Shown in pieces: positions 40,834-49,306 of a stretch of DNA of 64,000 nucleotides. The DNA is from Sphingomonas sp. Leaf22. GTDB taxonomy: Bacteria > Pseudomonadota > Alphaproteobacteria > Sphingomonadales > Sphingomonadaceae. Location: positions 273,682-337,681 of the forward strand of contig NZ_LMKP01000001.1 in NCBI RefSeq assembly GCF_001421715.1, written 5' to 3'. A program made the position numbers and the translations under genes. The notes under the pieces were generated by a model, which had not been told where the DNA came from, did no database searches, and worked only from the letters and a program-made list of their open reading frames with translations. Position 1 is the first letter of the stretch. Each line of letters starts with the position of its first letter.

Positions 40834-42437
40834 CCATCCGCAATCCCATCCTGCGCGGGTTCAATCCCGACCCGTCGATCGTCCGCGCCGGCGAGGATTA
40901 TTATATCGCCACCTCGACCTTCGAATGGTTTCCGGGCGTGCAGATCCATCATTCGCGCGACCTCGCCAACTGGCGGCTCGTCGCCCGGCCGCTGCGCCGC
41001 CCCGGCCAGCTCGACATGCGCGGCAACCCCGATTCCTGCGGCGTCTGGGCACCCGACCTCAGCTATGCCGACGGCCGCTTCCACCTGATCTTCACCGACG
41101 TGAAGCGATACGGCCGCACCACCGTCGACGGCGCGAAGGGCGCGTCGCTGCGCGATTTCCACAATTACTGGGCGTGGAGCGACCGGATCGACGGCGACTG
41201 GTCCGATCCGGTGCATCTGAACAGCAGCGGCTTCGACCCCGCCCTGTTCCATGACGACGACGGGCGCAGCTGGCTGCTCAACATGCTGTGGGATCACCGC
41301 CCCGACCGCAAACGCTTCGCCGGCATCGTGGTGCAGCAGATGGACCTCGCCACCGGGCGGTTGACCGGCGAACGCCGCACCATCTTCGCAGGGACATCGC
41401 TCGGCTTTACCGAAGGGCCGCACCTCTACCAACGGGACGGCTGGTATCACCTGCTGGTCGCCGAAGGCGGTACCGAACGGAACCATGCGGTGGTCATGGC
41501 CCGTTCGCGCGACCTGTTCGGCCCCTATGACGTCCATCCCGACGGCCCGGTCCTGACCGCGCGCGGCCGGCCCGACCTGCCGCTGCAACGCACCGGTCAT
41601 GGCGATCTGGTCGAGACACCGGCGGGCGAGACATGGCTCGCCTATCTATGCGGCCGTCCGCTGCCCGATAGCGACCGCTGCGTGCTGGGCCGCGAAACGG
41701 CGATCCAGCCGATGACATGGGGCGCGGACGGCTGGCTGCGTCCCGCGCTGCCAGAGGCGGCGGTGCCGGGCGTCGCAACCGAAGCGCCCGCCATCGACCG
41801 GTGCGATAGGTTCGACGGCCCGGACCTGCCCGAACCGTTCCAGTGGCTGCGCACCCCCTATCCCGACCGCCTGTTCAGCCTGACCGAACGGCCCGGCCAC
41901 CTCCGCCTCCACGGCCGCGAAACGATCGGCAGCCATTTCGAACAGGCGCTGGTCGCCCGCCGGCAACAGGCATTCTGCTACACCGCCGAGACCGAGGTCG
42001 ACTTCACCCCGACCGATTTTCAGCAGGCGGCCGGGCTGGTCTGCTACTACAACTCGACCAAATTCCATTTCCTGCACCTGACCGCCGACGATGCCGGACA
42101 GCGCCGGTTGCAGGTCCTGTCAGTCGAACCGATCGGCGAGGGCCGCAGCCGCACCTCCGTGCCGATCGCCATACCCGCCGGCCCGATCGAACTGCGTGCC
42201 GAGGTCGACCACGAAACGCTGCGCTTCGCCTTCCGCGCGACGGGACTGGCCGACTGGCAATGGCTGGACGACGTGTTCGACGCCAGCCTCCTGTCCGACG
42301 AAGCAACGATCACCGGCCTGCCGAACTTCACCGGCACGTTCGTCGGCATGGCGTGTCAGGATATGTCGGGGCAGGGCACGCCCGCCGATTTCCGCTACTT
42401 CGCCTATCGCGAGAACGCGCTAAACCGGCATCTGTAA
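40830..42437 (+). CDS. GH43 beta-xylosidase / alpha-L-arabinofuranosidase
   Basis: This is a 535-residue cytoplasmic enzyme with no signal peptide. The five-bladed propeller carries general base Asp14 (GFNPDPSIVRA), pKa-modulating Asp136 (GFDPALFHDDDG) and general acid Glu195 (LGFTEGPHLY). TSTFEWFPGVQIHHSRDL is characteristic of GH43 beta-xylosidases of the XynB type. The C-terminal 210 residues form the beta-sandwich domain (about 325-535) that covers the active site in this subgroup. It is translationally coupled to the MFS transporter (ATGA), so imported xylo-oligosaccharides are probably hydrolysed inside the cell. Confidence 0.92.
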   Translation: MTIRNPILRGFNPDPSIVRAGEDYYIATSTFEWFPGVQIHHSRDLANWRLVARPLRRPGQLDMRGNPDSCGVWAPDLSYADGRFHLIFTDVKRYGRTTVDGAKGASLRDFHNYWAWSDRIDGDWSDPVHLNSSGFDPALFHDDDGRSWLLNMLWDHRPDRKRFAGIVVQQMDLATGRLTGERRTIFAGTSLGFTEGPHLYQRDGWYHLLVAEGGTERNHAVVMARSRDLFGPYDVHPDGPVLTARGRPDLPLQRTGHGDLVETPAGETWLAYLCGRPLPDSDRCVLGRETAIQPMTWGADGWLRPALPEAAVPGVATEAPAIDRCDRFDGPDLPEPFQWLRTPYPDRLFSLTERPGHLRLHGRETIGSHFEQALVARRQQAFCYTAETEVDFTPTDFQQAAGLVCYYNSTKFHFLHLTADDAGQRRLQVLSVEPIGEGRSRTSVPIAIPAGPIELRAEVDHETLRFAFRATGLADWQWLDDVFDASLLSDEATITGLPNFTGTFVGMACQDMSGQGTPADFRYFAYRENALNRHL

Positions 42438-42512
42438 CACCCGCGTCACGCCGACGTCGCTGGAGCTTCATCAACCGTCGCCAAGGGTCTGCCGACTTCA
42501 ACAGGGGCATCC

Positions 42513-42785
42513 ATGGTTTCGGTTTCGCTTGGCTCACTCGACGCGCGCCTGCCGGTCTTCGGCTCGCTGACCGGCGCAGGCACTGCCTTCGCCGGCGCAG
42601 CCACGCCGGCCAAAGCCGTGCCAGGCGAACGGACCGGCATCGACCCCGCTCTCGCTGCCCCGAGATCGAACTTCGACGCCGCCGATCTGCCCGACGCCGG
42701 CAATACCGGCGGCGGCTTCGGTATTCCAACCTTCATCCCCGGTGAACCGCGCCTCTACGGCGCGCAACTCACCGCGCGCTTCTGA
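42513..42785 (+). pseudogene. Possible C-terminal remnant of a TonB-dependent receptor
   Basis: This open frame of 90 codons has no recognisable domain in its first 65 residues, which are Ala/Gly/Pro-rich and of low complexity. Its final segment, GFGIPTFIPGEPRLYGAQLT followed by ARF, has the form of the last barrel strand and terminal Phe of a TonB-dependent receptor. No ribosome site fits a start at 42513. It lies between GH43 and PhoD, where a receptor gene for the same sugar would be expected. I read it as a deletion scar, but a small unknown protein cannot be excluded. Confidence 0.3.
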
Positions 42786-42811
42786 TCCCCTTTACGAACA
42801 GGAACCTTCAC

Positions 42812-44464
42812 ATGACGACGATCGGACGGCGCGGGGCGCTGGCACTGCTGGGCAGCGGCGCGGGACTGGCCCTGCCGGGGTTCGCCACGGCGGCGACCGC
42901 GCGCACGGCGCGGTTCGACCATGGCATCGCCAGTGGCGATCCGGCGGCGGACGGCGCGGTATTGTGGACCCGCGCCACGGTCGCGGACGGGGCAGGCGAC
43001 GCGGCGCTGGAATGGCATGTCGCCGACGGCCCCGATGCAAAACCCCTCCGGTCGGGCAAGGTCACTGCGCGGGCGGCGGCCGACCATACGGCGAAGGTCG
43101 AGGTGTCTGGGCTGGCACCGGGGCGCGATTATTGGTTCTGGTTCGCCGCTCCGGACGGGGTGCGTTCGCCGGTCGGGCGGTTCCGGACGCTGCCCAAAGG
43201 GCGCGTCGAGCGGCTGACGATCGCGGTGGCGTCGTGTCAGCTATATCCGGGCGGGCTGTTCAACGCCTATGCCGACATGGCGGCGCTGCCGCGGCTCGAC
43301 GCGGTCGTCCATCTCGGCGACTATATCTATGAATATGGCGCGGACGGCTATGGCGCGGACATCGGGCGCAAGCTCGACCGGTTGCCCGATCCGTCGCATG
43401 AGATCCTGACGCTCGACGATTATCGTCGCCGCCATGCGCAAGTGAAGCATGATCCCGATATGCAGGCGGCCCATGCCCGTGCCGCCTTCATCTGCGTGTG
43501 GGACGATCACGAAGTAGCCAATGACGGCTGGGTCGGTGGTGCCGAAAACCACGATCCCGCGACCGAAGGCGACTGGGGCGCGCGCAAGGCGGCGGCGATG
43601 CAGGCCTATTTCGAATGGATGCCGATCCGCGAATCGCGCCGCGGACTGGGGCGCGAGGCGATCTATCGCAGCTTCGAATTCGGCGACCTCGCCACGCTGG
43701 CAATGGTCGAAACGCGGTTGCTCGCCCGGTCGCAGCAGGTGGCGTTCAAGGGCGACACGCGCGAACCCGACGAGGTCGCGACGGTGCTGGCCGCGCGCGC
43801 CCGTCCCGACCGCGAATTGCTGGGTGCGACCCAGCAACGCTGGCTGGAGGAGACGCTCGCCCGGTCGGTCCGGGCCGGCAAGCCGTGGCAGTTGCTCGGC
43901 AATCAGGTGGTGATGGCGCGGGTCGCCGGACCGGACCTGCCGAAGCTGATGGGGGCCGGACGGTTCGCGGCGACGATGGCGAAGCTGTCCGAACCTTGGC
44001 GGGCGCGGATGACGGCAGCGATCGCGAGCTATCGTGCGGGCGCGCCGTTCAACCTTGATTCGTGGGATGGCTATCCGCCGGCGCGCGAGCGGCTGTACCA
44101 GTCGTTCCGGCGGGCGGGCAGCCGGCCGATCGTGCTGGCGGGCGACAGCCATGCCGCATGGTCGAACGATCTGTACGACGATGGCGGTCGGCTGGCCGCG
44201 GCGGAATTCGGCTGCACCGCGATCACCAGCCCATCGTTCGGCGCGGTGCTGCCGGGCCTCGGCGACTATATCGCCGAGGCGAACCGGGAGGTCGTGTTCT
44301 GCGATCAGGATCGCAAGGGCTATACGCTGCTGACGCTCACCCCCGATGCCGCCGTCGCGGAGCATGTCGCGGTGTCGACGGTCATGGCCAAACCGTTCGA
44401 TCGGCAGGTCGTCGCCCGCCACCGCGTCACCCTCGACCGGGCGCGGGGGATCGAGACGGCCTGA
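42812..44464 (+). CDS. phoD: Secreted alkaline phosphatase D (PhoD family)
   Basis: This 550-residue phosphatase/phosphodiesterase has an N-terminal twin-arginine-like signal (TIGRRGALALLGSGAGLALP), suggesting Tat export of the folded metalloenzyme. An N-terminal PhoD domain (about 35-130, FDHGIASGDP, WTRATV, LAPGRDYWFWF) precedes the catalytic domain with metal ligands in VASCQ, HLGDYIYEYG, WDDHEVANDGW and LAGDSHAAWSNDLYD. PhoD enzymes hydrolyse phosphomono- and diesters to scavenge phosphate. The ATG has ACAGGAA 5 bp upstream. No Pho box is evident to me. Confidence 0.92.
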   Translation: MTTIGRRGALALLGSGAGLALPGFATAATARTARFDHGIASGDPAADGAVLWTRATVADGAGDAALEWHVADGPDAKPLRSGKVTARAAADHTAKVEVSGLAPGRDYWFWFAAPDGVRSPVGRFRTLPKGRVERLTIAVASCQLYPGGLFNAYADMAALPRLDAVVHLGDYIYEYGADGYGADIGRKLDRLPDPSHEILTLDDYRRRHAQVKHDPDMQAAHARAAFICVWDDHEVANDGWVGGAENHDPATEGDWGARKAAAMQAYFEWMPIRESRRGLGREAIYRSFEFGDLATLAMVETRLLARSQQVAFKGDTREPDEVATVLAARARPDRELLGATQQRWLEETLARSVRAGKPWQLLGNQVVMARVAGPDLPKLMGAGRFAATMAKLSEPWRARMTAAIASYRAGAPFNLDSWDGYPPARERLYQSFRRAGSRPIVLAGDSHAAWSNDLYDDGGRLAAAEFGCTAITSPSFGAVLPGLGDYIAEANREVVFCDQDRKGYTLLTLTPDAAVAEHVAVSTVMAKPFDRQVVARHRVTLDRARGIETA

Positions 44465-44628
44465 CGATCGGCGGCGCCCCGTCCGGGGCGCCGCTGACGG
44501 TCCATGGCGGATCGCCGATCGCCGGTGGTTTGTCCGCACACGTCGATCGGGATTCCAGGGGTCCGCAAGCCGATATGGCCGCCCCCATCCGGCATCCTGC
44601 CCTTGCGCAACGGCGCGAATAGAATATG

Positions 44629-44640
44629 TACCGTCCGTTA
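44629..44640. promoter_or_regulatory. TetR operator candidate overlapping the tetR start
   Basis: TACCGTCCGTTA resembles the two downstream sites at 45260 and 45306 (pattern TACCG-NN-C-R-GTA) and overlaps the ATG of the TetR-family gene. A TAGAAT at 44620-44625 upstream could be its -10 box, giving a very short or absent leader; no ribosome site is visible. Binding here would block the gene's own expression. Confidence 0.5.
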
Positions 44641-45251
44641 TGGAAAAGACGTTGACGATTGCCGCCAAGGGCCGGCCCCGCGAATTCTGCGTCGACAAGG
44701 CGCTGGCGGCCGCGCTCGGCGTCTTCTGGTCGAAGGGGTATGAAGGCGCTTCGATGAGCGACCTGACCGAGGCGATGGGGATCACCAAACCCAGCCTGTA
44801 CGCGGCATTCGGCAACAAGGAAGCGTTGTTCCACAAGGCGCTCGAACTCTACGAATCCGAAAAGCTGGAATATATGCGCGAGGCGCTGCGACAGCCGACC
44901 GCGCGTGCCGTCGCCGAACGGCTGATGCGCGGCGCGATCGATGCGCAGATGAGCAGTTGCGATCCGAAAGGGTGCCTCGGCGTCATCAGCGCGACCGCGT
45001 GCGGTGCCGAAGCGGCGTCGATCAAGGCCGACGTGATGCAGCGCCGCGCATCGTCACAGGCTGCGTTGGTCGAGCGATTCGAACAGGCCAAGCGCGACGG
45101 CGACCTGCCCGGTCACGTCGATATCGATGGGCTGACCAACTATCTCTACGCGATCGTGCAGGGGATGGCGGTACAGGCGGGATCGGGCGCGACCCGCGCC
45201 GACCTCGAACGGATCGTCGACACCAGCCTGTTGATGTGGCCGGGCCGGTAG
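44640..45251 (+). CDS. TetR/AcrR-family transcriptional repressor
   Basis: This is a 203-residue regulator. The N-terminal helix-turn-helix region reads GRPREFCVDKALAAALGVFW, SKGYEGASMSDLTEAMGITK and PSLYAAFGNKEALFHKAL, unmistakably TetR family. The C-terminal ligand domain has a Cys-rich CDPKGCLGVISATACGAEA stretch (about residues 102-120) that may sense thiol-reactive compounds or simply be structural, a feature common in one TetR subgroup. The likely operators are its own start region and two sites just downstream, but no intact target gene follows. No ribosome site is visible, so translation may be leaderless. Confidence 0.92.
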   Translation: MEKTLTIAAKGRPREFCVDKALAAALGVFWSKGYEGASMSDLTEAMGITKPSLYAAFGNKEALFHKALELYESEKLEYMREALRQPTARAVAERLMRGAIDAQMSSCDPKGCLGVISATACGAEAASIKADVMQRRASSQAALVERFEQAKRDGDLPGHVDIDGLTNYLYAIVQGMAVQAGSGATRADLERIVDTSLLMWPGR

Positions 45252-45259
45252 AATTATTC

Positions 45260-45271
45260 TACCGACCGGTA
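45260..45271. promoter_or_regulatory. TetR operator candidate, perfect inverted repeat
   Basis: TACCG-AC-CGGTA is a perfect 5-bp inverted repeat with a 2-bp spacer, beginning 9 bp after the tetR stop and upstream of a -35-like TTGACG. It is the best of three related sites around this gene. Confidence 0.6.
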
Positions 45272-45280
45272 CAAAAGGCG

Positions 45281-45317
45281 TTGACGGACCGATCGGCGCT
45301 TAATATACCGATCAGTA
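45281..45317 (+). promoter_or_regulatory. Promoter with overlapping TetR operator, no intact target gene
   Basis: TTGACG (45281-45286) and TATACC (45304-45309) are spaced by 17 bp, a sound sigma70-type promoter. The operator-like TACCGATCAGTA (45306-45317) overlaps the -10 box. Downstream, GAAGAGGG precedes an ATG at 45338 whose frame stops after 13 codons. A repressible promoter that reads into no gene suggests that the original target was deleted. Confidence 0.55.
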
Positions 45318-45586
45318 TAGAAGAGGGCATCGCACCGATGTCCCGGCGCTCGCAAGGATGCCGCTATGCCCGAACCTGACGTCGCGTCGTGACCGCCCCA
45401 TAATTCGGCGGTACGTGTAACCTTCATCAACTTTACCACCCGCAGACTGCTTCCGCTCGACCTCCGCGTCGCAGGCGTCGGCGATCTGCGTCCCCGCACC
45501 AGCGTCTCGGCTCCGAAAGGGGGGCTTTGGCGGTCGCCCCCGTGCGCCCGCTGCTGGATGCCTTTGAACCCAAGGGAGGATTTCTC

Positions 45587-45991
45587 ATGGCCTATGTCGA
45601 TTTCTCCGGCGACACGCTGTTCGCCACCCCCGCCGCCGCACCTGCCATTGCCCCACCCGTCGCCGTCGAACCGGCTCCCACCGGCCTGACCGCGCTGGAA
45701 TGGTCGGTCGTTGCCCTGGCGCAACGCGACCGGATGGCGTCGCTGCGCGAACCGTCGCCGCTGTCGATCGCGCTTGGCCGCGTCTTCGGTACCCGCCGCC
45801 GCGATCCCAATCTGGCGGACCCGAAGCTGGAGGCGCTGCGCCGCATGGCGGTGCTCAGCTGGCACCGCGGCTATGCCGTGCCGGTCCACGAACTCGCGGC
45901 ATTCTTCGCCGCCGGCTTCAACACCGATCAATATGAAACGATGCTCGCCAGCATCAGCACGGCGCAGGCGTCGCGAACCACCCGCGGCTGA
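45587..45991 (+). CDS. Hypothetical protein, conserved-looking helical C-terminus
   Basis: This is a 134-residue protein I do not recognise. The first 50 residues are Ala/Pro-rich and probably disordered. From about residue 50 a compact helical domain is suggested (TALEWSVVALAQRDRMASLR, DPKLEALRRMAVLSWHRGY, VPVHELAAFFAAGFNTDQYE). There is no signal peptide or membrane segment. The start at 45587 is chosen for its strong AGGGAGGA ribosome site; an upstream in-frame start at 45527 lacks one. The C-terminal part looks like a small DNA- or protein-binding bundle, but that is a guess. It is monocistronic. Confidence 0.7.
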   Translation: MAYVDFSGDTLFATPAAAPAIAPPVAVEPAPTGLTALEWSVVALAQRDRMASLREPSPLSIALGRVFGTRRRDPNLADPKLEALRRMAVLSWHRGYAVPVHELAAFFAAGFNTDQYETMLASISTAQASRTTRG

Positions 45992-46023
45992 ACGGATCTC
46001 GGCTGTTGCGGGAACGTCCGGCG

Positions 46024-47292
46024 TCAGCCCGCCCGTGGCGAGGTCAGCCGGAGCAGACGTCCGTCGTTTCCATCCTCCAGCAGCCATAGCGCGCCGTCCG
46101 GCCCCGCCATGACCGCCCGGATGCGCGCGCCCATGTCCCAGCGTTCCGCCTCGCGCGCGGTCTTGCCGTCGAACGCGATCCGGACCAGCGCGGTCGCGGC
46201 CAGCCCGCCGACAAAGGCGGAGCCGCGCCACTGCGGAAACATGGCACCGTCGTAGAATGCGAGCCCGGCCGGCGCGATCACCGGCGTCCAGTAGAGCGCG
46301 GGCTGGTGGAACTTGCCGTTGCCGGCGGGCGAGGCGATCGGCGTATCGTCGTAATTCTTGCCATAGGACACCACCGGCCAGCCGTAATTGCCGCCGGCGT
46401 CGATCAGGTTCAGCTCGTCGCCGCCCTGCGGTCCCATCTCCGTCTCCCACAACCGCCCCTGCGCGTCGAAGGCGAGACCATAGGGATTGCGATGGCCGGT
46501 CGACCATGTTTCGGCGGGCGTCAGATTGGGGGCCGGCATCTGCGCCTTGCGCACCGCCGCCTTTGCCGCCGCCCCGGTGTTTTCGGGCGGATCGATGATG
46601 CCGATCGTCGTCGCGCCAGCCTTGCCCACCAGCGGGTTGCCCGGGGCCGGCTTGCCGTCCAGCGTCAGGCGCAGGATTTTGCCCAGCGCCTGATCGGGGT
46701 CCTGCGCCGGGGTGAAACGCTGCCGCTCGCCCGAGGTCAGGAACAGATACTGCCCGTCCGGCGAGAAGGCGATATAGCCGCCGAACTGCCCGCCGGCCCC
46801 GCGCGGCAATTGTCGCCACAGCACCTGCACGTCGCGCAACGCCGGCTGCGCGCCGGTCACGTCCAGCGTCGCCCGCGCCAGCGCCAATCCGTCGCCGCCT
46901 TCGCCCGGTTCGGAATAGGTCAGATAGACCTGCCGGTTCTGTGCGAAGGTCGGCGAGGTCGCGACGAACAACAGTCCGCCCTGTCCCTCGAAATGGACCT
47001 TCGGCACGCCGGCGACCGGAGCCTTGGCACCCGCCGCGGTTACCAGCCAGAGCCGACCGGGTTTTTCGGTGACCAGCATCCGCTGATCGGGCAGGAACGC
47101 CAGCGCCCATGGATTGTCGAACGTCGCGACGGTGCTGGTCTTGAACGGCTTCGTCGTGGCCGGCGTCGACCCGCCATAATTGACCGGCGCGGCCGCGGGG
47201 GGCGTCGAGGCGGTCGCATTCTGGACGGAGTCCGTAGCGCCGCAACCGGTCAACAGCGCGGTGCCGAGGCATAGCAGGGAAAATCGCAGCAC
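46024..47292 (-). CDS. PQQ-type soluble aldose sugar dehydrogenase, lipoprotein
   Basis: This is a 422-residue protein. The N-terminus VLRFSLLCLGTALLTGCGAT contains the lipobox LTGC, so it is probably anchored in the envelope. The rest is a six-bladed beta-propeller like soluble glucose/aldose dehydrogenases: NPWALAFLPDQRMLVTEKPG, TWSTGHRNPYGLAFD (the GHRN PQQ-site motif), ETEMGPQGGDELNLI, GGNYGWPVVSYG and APAGLAFYDGAMFP. Such enzymes oxidise aldoses to lactones with PQQ in the periplasm. The start is GTG at 47292, with AAAGGCG 4 bp upstream; upstream codons lack a signal sequence. It may act on xylose or glucose freed by neighbouring glycosidases. Confidence 0.88.
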   Translation of the reverse strand: MLRFSLLCLGTALLTGCGATDSVQNATASTPPAAAPVNYGGSTPATTKPFKTSTVATFDNPWALAFLPDQRMLVTEKPGRLWLVTAAGAKAPVAGVPKVHFEGQGGLLFVATSPTFAQNRQVYLTYSEPGEGGDGLALARATLDVTGAQPALRDVQVLWRQLPRGAGGQFGGYIAFSPDGQYLFLTSGERQRFTPAQDPDQALGKILRLTLDGKPAPGNPLVGKAGATTIGIIDPPENTGAAAKAAVRKAQMPAPNLTPAETWSTGHRNPYGLAFDAQGRLWETEMGPQGGDELNLIDAGGNYGWPVVSYGKNYDDTPIASPAGNGKFHQPALYWTPVIAPAGLAFYDGAMFPQWRGSAFVGGLAATALVRIAFDGKTAREAERWDMGARIRAVMAGPDGALWLLEDGNDGRLLRLTSPRAG

Positions 47293-47343
47293 AAATCGCC
47301 TTTCGAACAAGGGAGCGGGCACGACCGCGCCGGAACGAAGAGG

Positions 47344-47380
47344 GCGACGTAGCCCGTTCAAAGTCAACGACCTACGTCGC
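47344..47380. promoter_or_regulatory. Inverted repeat upstream of GH39 / sugar dehydrogenase
   Basis: GCGACGTAG (47344-47352) and CTACGTCGC (47372-47380) form a perfect 9-bp inverted repeat with a 19-bp spacer, in the divergent region between the dehydrogenase and GH39 genes. It could be a wide-spaced operator or a leader hairpin. No regulator gene is adjacent, so its meaning is open. Confidence 0.4.
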
Positions 47381-47503
47381 GATCCCGATCAATGCGTTTC
47401 GCACTTTGGACTTGCGGTCATGCAGATCCTTGTAGGAGTAAAGGTAACTTGAAGCAAAGCCCGCAAGAGACGGGTCGCGCGAAATCGTACAGGGGAGAGG
47501 GCC

Positions 47504-49204
47504 ATGATCCGTTTCGTCGCACCGACGGCTTTGGCCGCAGCAGGGCTGTCCGCCACGGTCGCCATGGCGCAGCCGCTACCGGCGGACGCCACTGCGCCCG
47601 TGCCGGTCCGCGACGTTTCGGTCACCGTCGACGCCCGCAAGTCCCTGGGGCCGCTGCCGCCGGCGTGGCGTTTCTTCGGCGCGGACGAGCCCAATTACGC
47701 AACGATGAAGGACGGGCGCAAATTGCTGGTCGAACTGGGCGACCTGAAGCGCGGCGAGGTGTTCTTCCGGGCGCACAACCTGCTCAGCACCGGCGACGGC
47801 ACGGCAGCGTTCAAATGGGGCAGCACCAACGCCTATACCGAAGGGCCGGACGGCAAGCCGGTCTATGACTGGACGATCGTGGACAACATCATCGACACCT
47901 ATCTGGCGCGCGGCGTCCGCCCCTATCTCCAGATCGGGTTCATGCCCGAGGCATTGTCGACCGCGCCGAAGGGCACGCCCTACCAGCATAGCTGGCGACC
48001 GGGGTTCGATTATCGGCTGATCGCGACCGGATGGACCTATCCGCCGGACGGTTACGACAAATGGGCCGAACTGGTCTATCAATGGACCCGGCATAACGTC
48101 GAACGGTATGGCGCGGATGAGGTGAACCGCTGGTATTTCGAAGTCTGGAACGAACCGGATTCGAAATTCTACTGGCAGGCGTCGCCGGAGGAATTCAACA
48201 AGCTCCACGACTTCGCGATCGACGCCGTCCGGCGCGCACTGCCGACTGCGAAAGTCGGCGGCCCCGATGTCGCGGTGGCGGGCGAGTTCATGGACGGCTT
48301 CTTGCGCCACGTCGCCTCCGGCCGGAATTACGTCACCGGCCGGACCGGGACTCCGACCGATTTCCTGTCCTTCCATGCCAAGGGCGCGCCGAGCTTCGTC
48401 GACGGCCATGTCCGCATGGGGCTGTCGACCCATTTGCGCAACGTCGATCGGGGCTTTGCCAAGGTCGCCGGTTTCCCGACACTGGCCGCCAAACCGATCG
48501 TGATCGGCGAAAGCGATCCGGAGGGATGCGCCGCCTGTCCGGGACCGCAAAACGCCTATCGCAACGGCACGATGTATTCGAGCTACACCGCCGCCAGCTT
48601 CGCGCGCATCTGGGACCTTGCCGCCAGGCGGAAGGTGAATATCGACGGCATCCTGTCCTGGTCGTTCGAATTCGAGGATCAACCGTGGTTCGCCGGGTAT
48701 CGACAATTGTCGACCAACGGGGTCGACCTGCCGGTGCTCAACATTTTCCGCATGTTCGCAAAGATGGGTCCGGAACGCATCGCCGCGACCAGCAGCGCGC
48801 AGGTGCCGCTGGATGCGGTCGTCAAGGACGGGGTACGCGGGCAGGCCGATATCGGCACGCTGGCGACGCGGACGCCCGACGGGCGGATCGCGGTGCTGCT
48901 ATGGCATTATCACGACGACGACGTCGCAGGTCCGGTCGCGCAGGTGAAGCTCGACATCGCCGGTGCGAAGGCGGGACCGGTACGGTTGTGGCGGGTCGAT
49001 GGCAGCCACGCCAACGCCTTCACCGCGTGGCAGCGAATGGGTTCGCCGCAGTCGCCCGATGAAAAGCAATATGCCCGGTTGGAATCCGCCTCGAAGATGC
49101 AGGAAGAGGCGGTGTCGTCGAGCGCCAACGGCCGGGGCGGGCGGTCGATCACCGTCCAGCTACCCCGGCAGGGCGTCGCGTTGCTGACGCTGGACGGACG
49201 CTGA
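47504..49204 (+). CDS. Secreted GH39 beta-xylosidase
   Basis: This is a 566-residue enzyme with signal peptide MIRFVAPTALAAAGLSATVA (then MA). The GH39 TIM barrel shows acid/base Glu217 (WYFEVWNEPD) and nucleophile Glu336 (PIVIGESDPEG). FFRAHNLLSTG near the N-terminus and GRPY-like RGVRPYLQIGFMPEAL are family landmarks. A C-terminal beta-sandwich (about 440-566, IAVLLWHYHDDD) closes the protein. It probably removes xylose from xylan oligosaccharides in the periplasm or outside, complementing the cytoplasmic GH43. The ribosome site AGGGGAGAGGG is strong. Confidence 0.9.
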   Translation: MIRFVAPTALAAAGLSATVAMAQPLPADATAPVPVRDVSVTVDARKSLGPLPPAWRFFGADEPNYATMKDGRKLLVELGDLKRGEVFFRAHNLLSTGDGTAAFKWGSTNAYTEGPDGKPVYDWTIVDNIIDTYLARGVRPYLQIGFMPEALSTAPKGTPYQHSWRPGFDYRLIATGWTYPPDGYDKWAELVYQWTRHNVERYGADEVNRWYFEVWNEPDSKFYWQASPEEFNKLHDFAIDAVRRALPTAKVGGPDVAVAGEFMDGFLRHVASGRNYVTGRTGTPTDFLSFHAKGAPSFVDGHVRMGLSTHLRNVDRGFAKVAGFPTLAAKPIVIGESDPEGCAACPGPQNAYRNGTMYSSYTAASFARIWDLAARRKVNIDGILSWSFEFEDQPWFAGYRQLSTNGVDLPVLNIFRMFAKMGPERIAATSSAQVPLDAVVKDGVRGQADIGTLATRTPDGRIAVLLWHYHDDDVAGPVAQVKLDIAGAKAGPVRLWRVDGSHANAFTAWQRMGSPQSPDEKQYARLESASKMQEEAVSSSANGRGGRSITVQLPRQGVALLTLDGR

Positions 49205-49306
49205 GCGCAACGACGCCGCTCCTGTTCGACCGGGATAGCCCGTGCGACGTTATGCCGCATCGCACGTTGCATGGGTATGGATCGAGCGGGCGGGAGAACG
49301 GACGGG

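Noticed and set aside
45338-45379. 13-codon frame after the orphan TetR-controlled promoter as a real leader peptide
   Set aside because: The composition (MSRRSQGCRYART) shows no run of a regulatory amino acid and no terminator follows; kept only as part of the orphan-promoter observation.
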